A stretch of 64,000 nt of DNA from Ignavibacteria bacterium (GTDB lineage Bacteria > Bacteroidota > Ignavibacteria > Tepidaquicellales > Tepidaquicellaceae). Where the stretch lies: contig JADJWZ010000041.1 in the NCBI GenBank assembly GCA_016716125.1, forward strand, positions 62,001-126,000, given 5' to 3'. Below the pieces are notes generated by a model. The model was not told where the DNA came from. It saw nothing but the letters and a program-made list of their open reading frames with translations, and did not search any database. This document shows, in pieces, positions 34,865 to 44,602 of this stretch (position 1 is its first letter; every line of letters starts with the position of its first letter). The position numbers were made by a program, and so were the translations under genes.

Positions 34865-36724
34865 TTGAAAACAGAAGATGGAGTTATAGAAAAAGAAAGT
34901 GTTGTTGTTAGATTTTCAGGTGATTCAGGTGACGGGATGCAGCTGACCGGAACACAATTTACAGATACTACTGCTTTTTTAGGAAAGGATATAAGTACAT
35001 TCCCGGAATTTCCCGCTGAAATTCGGGCGCCGGCAGGAACAATTGCAGGAGTATCCGGATTTCAGGTGCATTTTGGAAGTAAAGAAATATTTACAGCAGG
35101 GGATGAATATGATGTGCTCGTTGCAATGAACGCTGCCGCTTTAAAATCAGATATCGGCAATTTAAAAAAAGGCGGGATCATAATTACAAACACCGCAGGA
35201 TTTGATTCTAAAAATTTAAGATTAGCTGAATATCAGGACGGTGTAAATCCTCTTGAAGATGAATCTTTATCGGAATATGAAGTATATAAAGTTAACATAA
35301 CTTCCCTGACCAAAGAGGCATTAAAGGAAACAGGTTTAAGTAATAAAGAGCTTGAAAGATCCAAAAATATGTTTGTGCTCGGAATGCTCTACTGGATTTT
35401 TGATCAGTCTCCTGATTATACCATTAACTTTATAAATGAAAAATTTTCGAAAAATCCTGAACTTGCGCAGGCAAATATATTAGCAATTAAATCCGGTATT
35501 AATTTTGGTGAAACTACTGAAATATTTAATACCAGATTTAAGATCAATGCATCGCCACAGCCTCCGGGAACTTACAGAAGCATTACAGGAAACAACGCAA
35601 TAGCAATAGCGTTGATTTCAGCTTCAGAAATTTCCGGTTTGCCTTTGTTTCTCGGATCATATCCGATTACTCCGGCATCAGATATTTTACATGAATTATC
35701 AAAATATAAACATTCAGGAGTCAGGACATTTCAGGCGGAAGATGAAATTGCCGCTATCTGTTCAGCAATAGGAGCTTCTTACGGAGGAAGTTTAAGTGTA
35801 ACTACAACATCCGGACCCGGAATGTCTTTAAAGACTGAAGCACTCGGCCTTGCAACTATACTTGAATTACCATTGATAGTAATTAATATTCAAAGAGGAG
35901 GACCTTCTACAGGTCTACCAACTAAAACAGAACAGTCAGATTTGTTACAGGCAATGTACGGCAGGCATGGTGAATGTCCTTTGCCAATACTTGCGCCGTG
36001 TTCACCTTCAGATTGTTTTGATACAGTTTATGAAGCATGTAAATTAACTGTTGAGCATATGACACCTGTAATAGTATTAAGTGACGGTTATATTGCAAAT
36101 GGTTCCGAACCCTGGAAATTTCCAGCGGCATATGATTTACCAAAAATAAAATCAGTTTTTGCTGATAAACCGAATTCAGATGACGGAACATTTCTTCCAT
36201 ATAAAAGAGATGAAAATTTTGTCAGACCGAGAGTAAAACCCGGAACAAAAGGGCTTGAACACAGGATCGGCGGATTAGAAAAAGCAAATGAGACAGGAGA
36301 TATTTCTTATGAACCGCATAATCATGAATTAATGGTAAACCTGCGGCAGGCGAAAGTTGATAAAATAACAGACTCAATTCCTGAAGCAAAATTCGACTCT
36401 GGCAGCGAAGATTCTGAATTATTAGTCTTAGGCTGGGGTTCTACATACGGTACTATAAAAACAGCAGTATTGGAATTAATAAGTGAAGGTTATAATGTGT
36501 CGCATATACATTTAAGACATATGAATCCTTTTCCAAAAAATCTTGGATTGCTGTTAATGAAATTTAAAAATATTCTTATTCCGGAAATTAATAACGGACA
36601 GTTAATCAAAATAATCAGAGATAAATATCTCGTGCCTGCAATTGGATTAAATAAAATTCAGGGACTTCCGTTTACAACTTCCGAAATAAAAAATAAAATT
36701 CTGGAAATTTTAAATAAAAAATAA
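34865..36724 (+). CDS. korA: 2-oxoacid:ferredoxin oxidoreductase, fused gamma-alpha subunit
   Basis: 619 residues, TTG start. The N-terminal gamma domain (about 1-190: VVRFSGDSGDGMQLTGTQFTDTTA, FPEFPAEIRAPAGT) is fused to the alpha domain (about 215-600: GNNAIAIALISASEISGLPLFLGSYPITPASDILHEL, FQAEDEIAAICSAIGASYGG, TTTSGPGMSLKTEALGLA). This is the KorA form typical of 2-oxoglutarate:ferredoxin oxidoreductase, which links 2-oxoglutarate and succinyl-CoA with ferredoxin. The substrate could also be another 2-oxoacid. The beta subunit follows directly with one base between. Confidence 0.93.
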   Translation: MKTEDGVIEKESVVVRFSGDSGDGMQLTGTQFTDTTAFLGKDISTFPEFPAEIRAPAGTIAGVSGFQVHFGSKEIFTAGDEYDVLVAMNAAALKSDIGNLKKGGIIITNTAGFDSKNLRLAEYQDGVNPLEDESLSEYEVYKVNITSLTKEALKETGLSNKELERSKNMFVLGMLYWIFDQSPDYTINFINEKFSKNPELAQANILAIKSGINFGETTEIFNTRFKINASPQPPGTYRSITGNNAIAIALISASEISGLPLFLGSYPITPASDILHELSKYKHSGVRTFQAEDEIAAICSAIGASYGGSLSVTTTSGPGMSLKTEALGLATILELPLIVINIQRGGPSTGLPTKTEQSDLLQAMYGRHGECPLPILAPCSPSDCFDTVYEACKLTVEHMTPVIVLSDGYIANGSEPWKFPAAYDLPKIKSVFADKPNSDDGTFLPYKRDENFVRPRVKPGTKGLEHRIGGLEKANETGDISYEPHNHELMVNLRQAKVDKITDSIPEAKFDSGSEDSELLVLGWGSTYGTIKTAVLELISEGYNVSHIHLRHMNPFPKNLGLLLMKFKNILIPEINNGQLIKIIRDKYLVPAIGLNKIQGLPFTTSEIKNKILEILNKK

Positions 36725-36725
36725 A

Positions 36726-37766
36726 ATGAATGAGACTAATAATCTACCTGTTTTAGAAAAGCTGACATATAAGGACTTTGCTCCGGATCAGGACGTAAAA
36801 TGGTGTCCCGGTTGCGGTGATTATTCTATTTTAAAACAGGTGCAGGGAATTTTCCCCGAGTTAGGAAAGAAAAAAGAAGAGTTTGTATTTATATCCGGGA
36901 TCGGATGCTCCTCCAGATTTCCTTATTATATGGATACATATGGAATGCATTCAATTCACGGCAGAGCAACGGCAATCGCTGCCGGATTAAAAGCATCAAG
37001 GCCGGATCTTGATATCTGGATTGTAACCGGTGACGGAGATGCAATGTCAATTGGCGGTAATCATCTTATACATACACTACGGAAAAATTTTAATTTAAAC
37101 ATATTAATGTTTAATAATGAAATATACGGCTTAACTAAAGGACAGTATTCTCCTACATCACATGTAGGTTTAGTTACCAAGTCAACACCATTTGGTTCTA
37201 TAGATGAACCTTTTAATCCTGCAGAACTTGCGCTCGGCGCAAAGAGCACTTTCTTTGCAAGATCTCTTGACCGGGATCCAAAACATATGAAAGAAATATT
37301 GCTTGAAGCTCATGCGCATAAAGGAACTTCCTTCGTTGAGATTTATCAAAACTGTCCTGTATTTAATGACGGTACTTTTTTTATATATTCAGAAAAGGGA
37401 ACTAAGAAAGAAGAGTCTCTTTATCTGGAAGAGGGGAAACCTTTAATCTTTGGTGAGAATAATAGTAAAGGTATTAAGTTTGACGGATTTAAACCGGTTG
37501 TCGTAGATTTAACCGACGGGAAAAATTCTATTGACGATCTATGGGTACACGATAAGAATGACAGAATCAAAGCGACAATACTTGCGAGTTTTGCAAACGG
37601 AAGTAACGGAACTCATTTACCCAGACCGTTTGGCATATTTTATTCAATTGATAAACCGACTTATGAAGAAACAATGATGCATCAGATTGAAGAGGTTACG
37701 AAGATAAAAGGCAGACCAAATCTTGATGAAATTTTGTCAGGAGACAAGACCTGGGTTATTGCTTAA
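36726..37766 (+). CDS. korB: 2-oxoacid:ferredoxin oxidoreductase, beta subunit
   Basis: 346 residues. TPP- and [4Fe-4S]-binding subunit: WCPGCGDYSILKQVQ and GIGCSSRFPYYMDTYGMHSIHGRA provide three of the cluster cysteines, with a further one in YQNCPVFNDGTF; GDGDAMSIGGNHLIH is the TPP motif. Together with korA it forms a two-subunit enzyme without its own ferredoxin subunit, so it needs a soluble ferredoxin such as the one at 5.2 kb. Followed by a shared bidirectional terminator. Confidence 0.94.
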   Translation: MNETNNLPVLEKLTYKDFAPDQDVKWCPGCGDYSILKQVQGIFPELGKKKEEFVFISGIGCSSRFPYYMDTYGMHSIHGRATAIAAGLKASRPDLDIWIVTGDGDAMSIGGNHLIHTLRKNFNLNILMFNNEIYGLTKGQYSPTSHVGLVTKSTPFGSIDEPFNPAELALGAKSTFFARSLDRDPKHMKEILLEAHAHKGTSFVEIYQNCPVFNDGTFFIYSEKGTKKEESLYLEEGKPLIFGENNSKGIKFDGFKPVVVDLTDGKNSIDDLWVHDKNDRIKATILASFANGSNGTHLPRPFGIFYSIDKPTYEETMMHQIEEVTKIKGRPNLDEILSGDKTWVIA

Positions 37767-37903
37767 TAAAATACTTTTGATTTTTTATTATTGAGTTTGT
37801 AATTTGGATTTAAGTTTAATTAGATAATACTTTGAGGAAAGAAATATATAACTAAAGTTATGAAAGTAATTTAATTCCGAATCTTTACTTACAATTTATA
37901 CAC

Positions 37904-37933
37904 AAAAAAAACCGTTAATAACGGTTTTTTTTT
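37904..37933. terminator. bidirectional terminator between korB and the nuo operon
   Basis: Stem AAAAAACCGTT/AACGGTTTTTT with loop AAT; A runs before and T runs after make it work in both directions, ending korAB from the left and the nuo operon from the right. Confidence 0.88.
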
Positions 37934-38001
37934 ATTAAAGAAAAATCTGCAGCTCTGTCACTAACATAAAACCGAATCCACAACAAGCAGAGATCCTGAA
38001 T

Positions 38002-38349
38002 TCAATTTTCCTTTTTAATTATATCGCCCTGCTTCCAGTACCAGCCTCTGCTTTCCGGCGTCTGCTGATTCCAGTATGGCGCTGTTACAATTTTATTATC
38101 GGGTGTTTTTAAATTCCTCTGATATACTGCAATTACCGGATTGAACACAATATCCGTTACCCCTATTATATATGTATCCGGCAGAGTTTCTTCTTTCTTA
38201 GTTTCTTTTTCAGATTTCACTTCATAACCGTTCAACTCAAGTAATTTTTTCAAAAATGTCATTCTCTCTTCGCTTGCATTTGTTTCTACAACAGTGCAGC
38301 GGATCCCTTCTATTTCTTTCACGATATGTTTGCCGTTGTTTAAAGCCAA
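38002..38349 (-). CDS. hypothetical protein at the end of the nuo operon
   Basis: 115 residues, TTG start 13 bases behind nuoN, so it is the last gene of the complex I operon. It is soluble, with two predicted parts: an N-terminal alpha/beta stretch (HIVKEIEGIRCTVVETNASEERMTFLKKLLELNGYEV) and a Trp/Tyr/Pro-rich C-terminal part (NQQTPESRGWYWKQGDIIKK). No cofactor motif. Not recognised; its linkage to nuo may be by operon position only. Confidence 0.65.
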   Translation of the reverse strand: MALNNGKHIVKEIEGIRCTVVETNASEERMTFLKKLLELNGYEVKSEKETKKEETLPDTYIIGVTDIVFNPVIAVYQRNLKTPDNKIVTAPYWNQQTPESRGWYWKQGDIIKKEN

Positions 38350-38362
38350 AGTAAATTTTGTT

Positions 38363-39787
38363 TTAAATTCCTGTACTTGCAGATTCTATGAATTCAAATA
38401 TTATTCCTGCAAAGCCAATAATAATAATTCCTAAAACGCAGATCAGTAATCCCGCTTTTGTGTAATTGTCGTTTTTAATATATTCAATCGGTGAATCACT
38501 ATTGTTTATAAACATTGCTTTCACTACAAGTAAATAATAATAAAGTGAGATTGTTGCATTTACTACAGCTATAAATACCAGTATGTAGTAACCCTGAACG
38601 GCTGCAGCAGTGAATAGAAAAAATTTTCCGAAAAATCCCGCAACAGGCGGAATGCCGGCGAGCGAAAATAAAGACAGCATCATTACCAGACTCAGTTTGG
38701 GATTCGTTTTGTAAAGACCGTTGTACTCATCCATATTTTCCTTACCCGATGCATTTGAAATTGCGGATACTACGCCGAATGCGCCGAGATTTGAAAATAT
38801 ATATATCAGCAGAAAATATATTACTGCGCTTATTCCAAACTGTGTACCGCCGATAATTCCCAAAGGTATAAATCCTGCCTGAGCTATTGAGGAAAATGCC
38901 AGAAACCGTTTCATATTCTGTTGTCTCATCGCAAATAGATTTCCTATTGTCATAGTTATAACAGCGGTAAAATATAAGACTGTATTCCATACGCTAATTA
39001 ACGAATTGAATACAGTGAACAATAATATTATTAAAATAAATATGGCAGATGCTTTTGAAATAGAAGACAGAAATGACGAAACATTTACGGGAGCGCCTTC
39101 ATATACGTCAGCTGTCCAGAGGTGAAACGGTACTAACGAAATTTTAAATGCTACTCCGGTAAAAACAAATATGAAAGCAAGTAACTGTAAACTCGAATTC
39201 ATATTGTCAGAAGACAGTGAACTGAAAAACAGCGAGCCGTTTGTTGCATATAAAATCGAAATACCGAACAGTAATATTCCTGAAGAAAGCGCAGCTGAAA
39301 GTATTAGTTTTATACCTGCCTCAGATGATCTTCTTTTCATTTTTTCAATAGCAGCTAAAGCAGCTATAGGTATAGTTGTAAGTTCGAGTCCAATATAAAA
39401 CATCAGAAAGTCTCCTGAGGAAATCATGAAATCCATTCCTATCAATGAACTAATGATTATGAAAAAATATCCTCCTGAATTATCAAAGTTTTCGAACGAA
39501 TGTTTTAACCAGCCGGCTGACTGTATAATGACGATCAGAACTCCAATGTTCAAACTGTTCTTCATTAAAATAATCATATCCGAAGTATTGTAAGAACCTC
39601 CGAATAATTTCCCTGTCTCTATTGGTAAAAATCCGATAAAAGTAACAAGTGAAAACAAAATTACTGCCGCAGGGATCATCATAGATTTATTATCTTTTCC
39701 CGTGGACAATTCGATTATAAGAATAATGACTGCTGCTATTATCAGCATTATCTCATGTCTCATTAAAAGTAATTGTTCTAATGTCAT
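38363..39787 (-). CDS. nuoN: NADH-quinone oxidoreductase subunit N
   Basis: 474 residues with about 13-14 membrane helices; one of the three antiporter-like proton-pumping subunits of complex I. Key features are the Glu in YIGLELTTIPIAAL, Lys in KLILSAALSSGILLFG and AFKISLVPFHLWTADVYEGAP, all typical of NuoN. It follows nuoM by 15 bases. Acts in the inner membrane. Confidence 0.96.
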   Translation of the reverse strand: MTLEQLLLMRHEIMLIIAAVIILIIELSTGKDNKSMMIPAAVILFSLVTFIGFLPIETGKLFGGSYNTSDMIILMKNSLNIGVLIVIIQSAGWLKHSFENFDNSGGYFFIIISSLIGMDFMISSGDFLMFYIGLELTTIPIAALAAIEKMKRRSSEAGIKLILSAALSSGILLFGISILYATNGSLFFSSLSSDNMNSSLQLLAFIFVFTGVAFKISLVPFHLWTADVYEGAPVNVSSFLSSISKASAIFILIILLFTVFNSLISVWNTVLYFTAVITMTIGNLFAMRQQNMKRFLAFSSIAQAGFIPLGIIGGTQFGISAVIYFLLIYIFSNLGAFGVVSAISNASGKENMDEYNGLYKTNPKLSLVMMLSLFSLAGIPPVAGFFGKFFLFTAAAVQGYYILVFIAVVNATISLYYYLLVVKAMFINNSDSPIEYIKNDNYTKAGLLICVLGIIIIGFAGIIFEFIESASTGI

Positions 39788-39802
39788 TTTTATATAATCA
39801 TT

Positions 39803-41302
39803 CTATTTTAGTAAAGCCAGTTTCTCAGTTATCGGACCCAGACTGTTGAGGATCATTTCAGAAAGCCAGAGAGGAAATAATCCCATGCCAGCTATAGCAA
39901 TTATAAGAATTATTGTAACAACTTTTTCATTCCAGACTGCATCTTTTGTTCCGGCAGGAAGATTACTTCCGGGCAGTCCGAGCAGAATTTTTGCAACGAC
40001 TCTTAATATATAAACTGCAGTAATTACTATGGAAGATGCAGCAAGTATTGTTACGCTTCTGTGAAATAAATCAGTGTTTTGAAATGCACCGACAAATATT
40101 GTCATCTCCGCAACAAAACCGCTGAGTCCAGGAAGTCCGAGAGAAGCAAAACCGGCAATTATATAACATACCGACAGAAACGGCATGACCTTCATAAGTC
40201 CGGTCATTTCCCTTATGTCTCTTGTATGCGTTCTGCTGTAGATCATTCCGATCAGAGCAAAGAAGAGTGCTGTCATCAGTCCGTGAGAGATCATCTGAAG
40301 CACTGCGCCGTTCATTGCAATTTCATTTGTCATCAGTATTGCAAAAAGAACAAGACCGCAGTGACTTACTGATGAATAAGCGTTAATATATTTAAGATCT
40401 GTCTGGACAATAGCTCCGAAAGCTCCGTAAACAATGCTGATGGAAGTTAAAATAATAAATATCCACGCCATTTCATTTGCCGCTTCCGGAAGCAGATACA
40501 TTGCGACTCTCAGGCAGCCGTATCCTCCCATTTTCATAAGCACTCCCGCGTGAAGCATTGATACAGCAGTAGGCGCGGATGAATGTCCGTCAGGAGACCA
40601 AGTATGAAATGGAAATAAAGCGCCGAGCACTCCGAATCCGATAAAAACCATCGGGAAAAAATATCTTTGCGCTTCTACGGGTATTTCTACATTTGCAATT
40701 TCAATAATATTAAATGTAAGAGCAGTGCTGCCGGTTGGAGAAGAGTAAGTATAAATTCCAAGAAGTCCTACGAGTAATATGGCAGAGGCTCCCATCAGCA
40801 TCAGAGTGAGTTTCATAGCGGCATATTCCTTTTTTCCGCTTCCCCATATTCCTATAAGAAGATACATAGGAATTACAGCCAGCTCAAAAAAAAGGAACAT
40901 TGAAAAAAGATCAAGCGATATAAAAAATCCGAATACTCCGGTAGAAAGTATTATTAGCGAAATAAAAAATTCCTTATACAAATAATCAACATCCCAGGAA
41001 GCTAACACTCCTGTAAATGTAACAATAGCAGTCAGAAGTATCAATGAAACTGAAATGCCGTCAACACCTGTGCTAAAATAAATGTTGAGTGTATTAAACC
41101 AGACATATTTATCTGTAAAAAGCATTTGCTCAATATTGCCTGAACTTCTTTCTAACAGGTAAACTATCACAAGGTAAACAGATAAAACAAGCTGAATGCC
41201 TGTTCCTGCTGCTGCTATCATCCTTGCCTGAGCTTGACTTTTTGCAGTCATGAGCGCAGCTAAAGTCAATACCGGTACCAATATCAGTAATATCAGATCC
41301 AT
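39803..41302 (-). CDS. nuoM: NADH-quinone oxidoreductase subunit M
   Basis: 499 residues, antiporter-like proton-pumping subunit. Typical motifs: FFELAVIPMYLLIG with the conserved Glu, KLTLMLMGASAILL, LFPFHTWSPDGHSSAPTAVSMLHAGVLMKMG and YSSVSHCGLVLFA. About 14 membrane helices. One base separates it from the nuoL stop. Confidence 0.97.
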   Translation of the reverse strand: MDLILLILVPVLTLAALMTAKSQAQARMIAAAGTGIQLVLSVYLVIVYLLERSSGNIEQMLFTDKYVWFNTLNIYFSTGVDGISVSLILLTAIVTFTGVLASWDVDYLYKEFFISLIILSTGVFGFFISLDLFSMFLFFELAVIPMYLLIGIWGSGKKEYAAMKLTLMLMGASAILLVGLLGIYTYSSPTGSTALTFNIIEIANVEIPVEAQRYFFPMVFIGFGVLGALFPFHTWSPDGHSSAPTAVSMLHAGVLMKMGGYGCLRVAMYLLPEAANEMAWIFIILTSISIVYGAFGAIVQTDLKYINAYSSVSHCGLVLFAILMTNEIAMNGAVLQMISHGLMTALFFALIGMIYSRTHTRDIREMTGLMKVMPFLSVCYIIAGFASLGLPGLSGFVAEMTIFVGAFQNTDLFHRSVTILAASSIVITAVYILRVVAKILLGLPGSNLPAGTKDAVWNEKVVTIILIIAIAGMGLFPLWLSEMILNSLGPITEKLALLK

Positions 41303-41303
41303 A

Positions 41304-43226
41304 CTACACTATTATTAAATACAAAGTTAAAAGAAATATCAGTATCATTCCCGCTACCATAATGAAAGCATACTGCTGGAGCTGACCTGACTGCATATAC
41401 TTTATTTTTTCAGAAACAAAGTTAGTTGTATAAGCAATGCCGTTCATTGTATTGTCAACAACGTGCCTGTCAAACCATGCTACAGGTACGGAAATTAAAT
41501 TGAATATTATTTTCTTTGTTACAAAAATATAAACTTCATCTATGTAAAATTTTCTGTAAGCCGATCTGTAAAGTAATCCAAGTGAATTTTTTATTTTATC
41601 CGGAGATACACTTTCTTTTTTATAAAGTACAAAAGCTAAAATGATCCCGGCAACAGCAATTCCTATAGTCGGAATTGCAATGTTCATATGAATTTGTGTA
41701 GAAAAAGGCACTCCGTTACTTGAAACAAACTGGCTGAATGGTATCAGTCCGGCAAGCGCTGAGCATGCGGCAAGAAATATCAAAACGAACAGCATAACAT
41801 TTGGTGATTCATGCGGATCGTGTTCGTATTTTTTATCTTTATTCCAAAAGACTGAAAAGTAAAGTCTGAACATATAAAAAGCTGTAATTCCCGCAACAAG
41901 ATACTGAACTCCGAAAAGAAAAATATTTTTTTCTATTACTGCTACCAGTATTTCATCTTTACTGAAAAACCCTGAAAGGGGAGGAATACCGGCTATAGCA
42001 AGGCATGCGATCAGAAATGTAATATGAGTTACAGGCATATATTTTCTTAGATTACCCATAGTGTAAATTTCATTTGTATGAATTGCATGAATAATAGAAC
42101 CGGCTCCTAAGAATAATAAAGCTTTAAACATTGCATGAGTAAACAAATGAAACATTGAAGCCATATAACCGAGACCTTCTTCTGCTCCGTATCCGGAAAC
42201 TCCGAGTGATACCATCATATAACCGATCTGGGAAATAGTAGAAAATGCAAGAACTCTTTTTATGTCAGTCTGGGTGCAGGCAATTATAGCGGCAAACAAA
42301 GAAGTAAAGGCGCCGACGTGAGCCACTACTTCCAGCGCTGCCGGTGAAGTAAAAACATATAACGGAAATAATCTTGCTATTAAATAAACTCCGGCAACTA
42401 CCATAGTCGCAGCATGAATCAACGCTGAAACAGGAGTCGGTCCTTCCATTGCATCAGGCAGCCATATATGAAGAGGAAACATTGCCGACTTTCCCGCGCA
42501 TCCGATGAAGATAAGTATAAGCGCCCATGTAATAGCTGACAAACCCATAAATGTAACTGAAGCGCTTTGCAGAATTGCATTACCGTCTGGATTAGTCAGT
42601 TCATTGAAATCAAATGTTCCGGCAAATGCCGAAAGAAGTAATATCCCGATCAGAAATCCAAGGTCAGCAAATCTTGTAACAATGAATGCTTTCTTTGAAG
42701 CTGAAACGGCTGACGGTTTATTATAATAATGTCCGATCAAAAGGTAAGATGAAATACCGACTAATTCCCAGAACATATACGTCATGAAAATATTAACCGA
42801 CAGGACAAGCCCGAGCATTGCAAAAGTAAAGAGGGAAAGGAATGAAAAATATCTTGAATATCCTGAATCACCTTTCATATATCCGATACTGTAAATATGC
42901 ACCATCAGGGAAACCGTTGTGATCACGACCATCATCATTACGGAAATCGGATCAAGGAGAATCCCTAAATCGATAGATAATGTTTCATTGAATTTAAGCC
43001 ATTCAAATTTATATACATTTATGATCTGGTAAACACCGTTTACTTTCCCGTGAATAAAATAATACTGATATGCCGTCCAGTATGATATGACAGCAGAGAT
43101 TAAAACTGAAGCGGTACATATAATCCCGGAAACAGCAGGTTTGAATTTATTACCAAAAAGTCCTGTGAAAACAAACGTGAAGAAAAGTATTACCGGTATT
43201 ATTAATGTGTATAAAAAATTTTCCAT
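41304..43226 (-). CDS. nuoL: NADH-quinone oxidoreductase subunit L
   Basis: 640 residues; the distal proton-pumping subunit with the long lateral helix at its C-terminus. FWELVGISSYLLIGHYY, KSAMFPLHIWLPDAMEGPTPVSALIHAATMVVAGV and FSTISQIGYMM are the conserved segments. The C-terminal about 100 residues (AYRKFYIDEVYIFVTKK onwards) contain the lateral-helix region and a last membrane anchor. Acts with NuoM and NuoN in the membrane arm. Confidence 0.97.
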   Translation of the reverse strand: MENFLYTLIIPVILFFTFVFTGLFGNKFKPAVSGIICTASVLISAVISYWTAYQYYFIHGKVNGVYQIINVYKFEWLKFNETLSIDLGILLDPISVMMMVVITTVSLMVHIYSIGYMKGDSGYSRYFSFLSLFTFAMLGLVLSVNIFMTYMFWELVGISSYLLIGHYYNKPSAVSASKKAFIVTRFADLGFLIGILLLSAFAGTFDFNELTNPDGNAILQSASVTFMGLSAITWALILIFIGCAGKSAMFPLHIWLPDAMEGPTPVSALIHAATMVVAGVYLIARLFPLYVFTSPAALEVVAHVGAFTSLFAAIIACTQTDIKRVLAFSTISQIGYMMVSLGVSGYGAEEGLGYMASMFHLFTHAMFKALLFLGAGSIIHAIHTNEIYTMGNLRKYMPVTHITFLIACLAIAGIPPLSGFFSKDEILVAVIEKNIFLFGVQYLVAGITAFYMFRLYFSVFWNKDKKYEHDPHESPNVMLFVLIFLAACSALAGLIPFSQFVSSNGVPFSTQIHMNIAIPTIGIAVAGIILAFVLYKKESVSPDKIKNSLGLLYRSAYRKFYIDEVYIFVTKKIIFNLISVPVAWFDRHVVDNTMNGIAYTTNFVSEKIKYMQSGQLQQYAFIMVAGMILIFLLTLYLIIV

Positions 43227-43251
43227 ACTAATTAATTTTAATGAAAAGAGA

Positions 43252-43569
43252 TCAGTATTTCATCTCATTTACATTTTCAACATCAATCATTTTTAACTTT
43301 CTGTACAGACTAATTATTATAGCAATAGCAACTGATACTTCTGTTGCTGCAACAGCAATGACAAACATTGCAAAAAAATGTCCGCCGAGATTTTCCGGAT
43401 ACAGAAATTTATTGAACGCTACAAAATTGATATTTACTGAATTAAGTATTAGCTCTACTGAAAGAAGTATGGTAATGAGATTCTTTCTTGTAAGAAATCC
43501 GTAAACTCCGATAAAAAACATCAGAGTGCTTAATACCATAAAATGCTGAATGCTGACTCCTGATTCCAT
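43252..43569 (-). CDS. nuoK: NADH-quinone oxidoreductase subunit K
   Basis: 105 residues, three membrane helices. The conserved glutamates are seen in LLSVELILNSVNINFVAF and in the AATEVSVAIAI segment. Part of the E-channel/membrane arm of complex I. Located between nuoJ and nuoL. Confidence 0.96.
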   Translation of the reverse strand: MESGVSIQHFMVLSTLMFFIGVYGFLTRKNLITILLSVELILNSVNINFVAFNKFLYPENLGGHFFAMFVIAVAATEVSVAIAIIISLYRKLKMIDVENVNEMKY

Positions 43570-43589
43570 ATAATTTATAACTTTAACAT

Positions 43590-44096
43590 TTATTTAGAGT
43601 CTGCTCTTTTAGCAATCATTATCGATCCGATAATTGCCGCAAGCAGAAGTATGCTTATAATTTCAAAAGGTAATACAAATCCGCCTTCATTATAACTTAA
43701 CAGTCTTAATCCTATTGTCCTCATACTGCTGTCTAAAACTTTATCTGTTACCTGCGGAAAATTATGATTTAAAATTGTTGAAATACAAACTACTGCTCCG
43801 ATAAGAACAGCCAGCAGAGAAAAGAAAATTTTCCTGAATTGAACAGCTTCGAGCTTATCCTGCAGATCACTTGTTAACATAATTGAAAATATAATTATAA
43901 CTACAATCCCTCCGGCATATACAGTCAGCTGCACGGCAGCCAGAAAGTTGAAGTCCATTGCAAAATAAATTCCGCATGTACCGAGTAATACAAATAGAAG
44001 ATAGACTGCAGTTCTGAGAATTTTTCTGCTTGTAACAGTCAGTATAGAAAAGACAAGTATGAATCCTGACAATATGTAAAAAACAGTTTCGCTCAA
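43590..44096 (-). CDS. nuoJ: NADH-quinone oxidoreductase subunit J
   Basis: 168 residues with five membrane helices; TTG start. It contains the AVYLLFVLLGTCGIYFAMDFNFLAAVQLTVYAGGIVVIIIF stretch split over two helices (quoted here in parts: AVYLLFVLLG and VQLTVYAGGIVVIIIF), characteristic of NuoJ, whose third helix undergoes the coupling transition in complex I. Confidence 0.95.
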   Translation of the reverse strand: MSETVFYILSGFILVFSILTVTSRKILRTAVYLLFVLLGTCGIYFAMDFNFLAAVQLTVYAGGIVVIIIFSIMLTSDLQDKLEAVQFRKIFFSLLAVLIGAVVCISTILNHNFPQVTDKVLDSSMRTIGLRLLSYNEGGFVLPFEIISILLLAAIIGSIMIAKRADSK

Positions 44097-44118
44097 TTAT
44101 ATTAATATAAAAATATTT

Positions 44119-44598
44119 TTATTTAACTCCCGGCATTATCTTTGATCCGGGTTTATTTAAAACTTTCGTTAATTTCGATCTGTCAAAGACTGAGTGTTCA
44201 AAGCCCTGCGCCATCTTTATCGCGTCAGTAGGACAGGACAGAATACATAAATTACAAAAAGTGCACATTGAAAGATGATATACAAACGTGTCAATTATTT
44301 TTGTTGACTTACCGGTTTCCGGATCGATTTCCTTACCGCTGATAATTTCAATCGAACCATTCGGACATGCGAGTTCGCACGCTGAGCAGCCCGTGCATTT
44401 ATGTAAATTATTTTCATCATGAATCAGAACCACTTCACCTCTGAATCTTTCAAACATTTTCAGAGTGTCCCGGTTTTCAGGATACTGCTGAGTAACAATT
44501 TCTTTAGGATGAGTAATATAGTGTCCTGTCACTTTCATACCTGTGATCAGTGATTTTACTCCGTTATAAATATCAGATATGTAGTTTTTTAATCCCAT
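44119..44598 (-). CDS. nuoI: NADH-quinone oxidoreductase subunit I (2x[4Fe-4S])
   Basis: 159 residues from the ATG at 44598, four bases past the nuoH stop; the frame extends further upstream but that would overlap nuoH. Two ferredoxin-type motifs, CTGCSACELACP and CTFCNLCILSCP, bind clusters N6a and N6b, which pass electrons toward NuoB. In a complex without NuoEFG this subunit is the likely docking site for reduced ferredoxin, as in cyanobacterial/chloroplast NDH; that is inference here. Confidence 0.95.
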   Translation of the reverse strand: MGLKNYISDIYNGVKSLITGMKVTGHYITHPKEIVTQQYPENRDTLKMFERFRGEVVLIHDENNLHKCTGCSACELACPNGSIEIISGKEIDPETGKSTKIIDTFVYHLSMCTFCNLCILSCPTDAIKMAQGFEHSVFDRSKLTKVLNKPGSKIMPGVK

Positions 44599-44602
44599 AA
44601 AA

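Noticed and set aside
34659..34868. 69-codon ORF in the nifJ-korA gap
   Set aside because: It overlaps the korA start, has no ribosome-binding site and its composition is that of AT-rich noncoding sequence.
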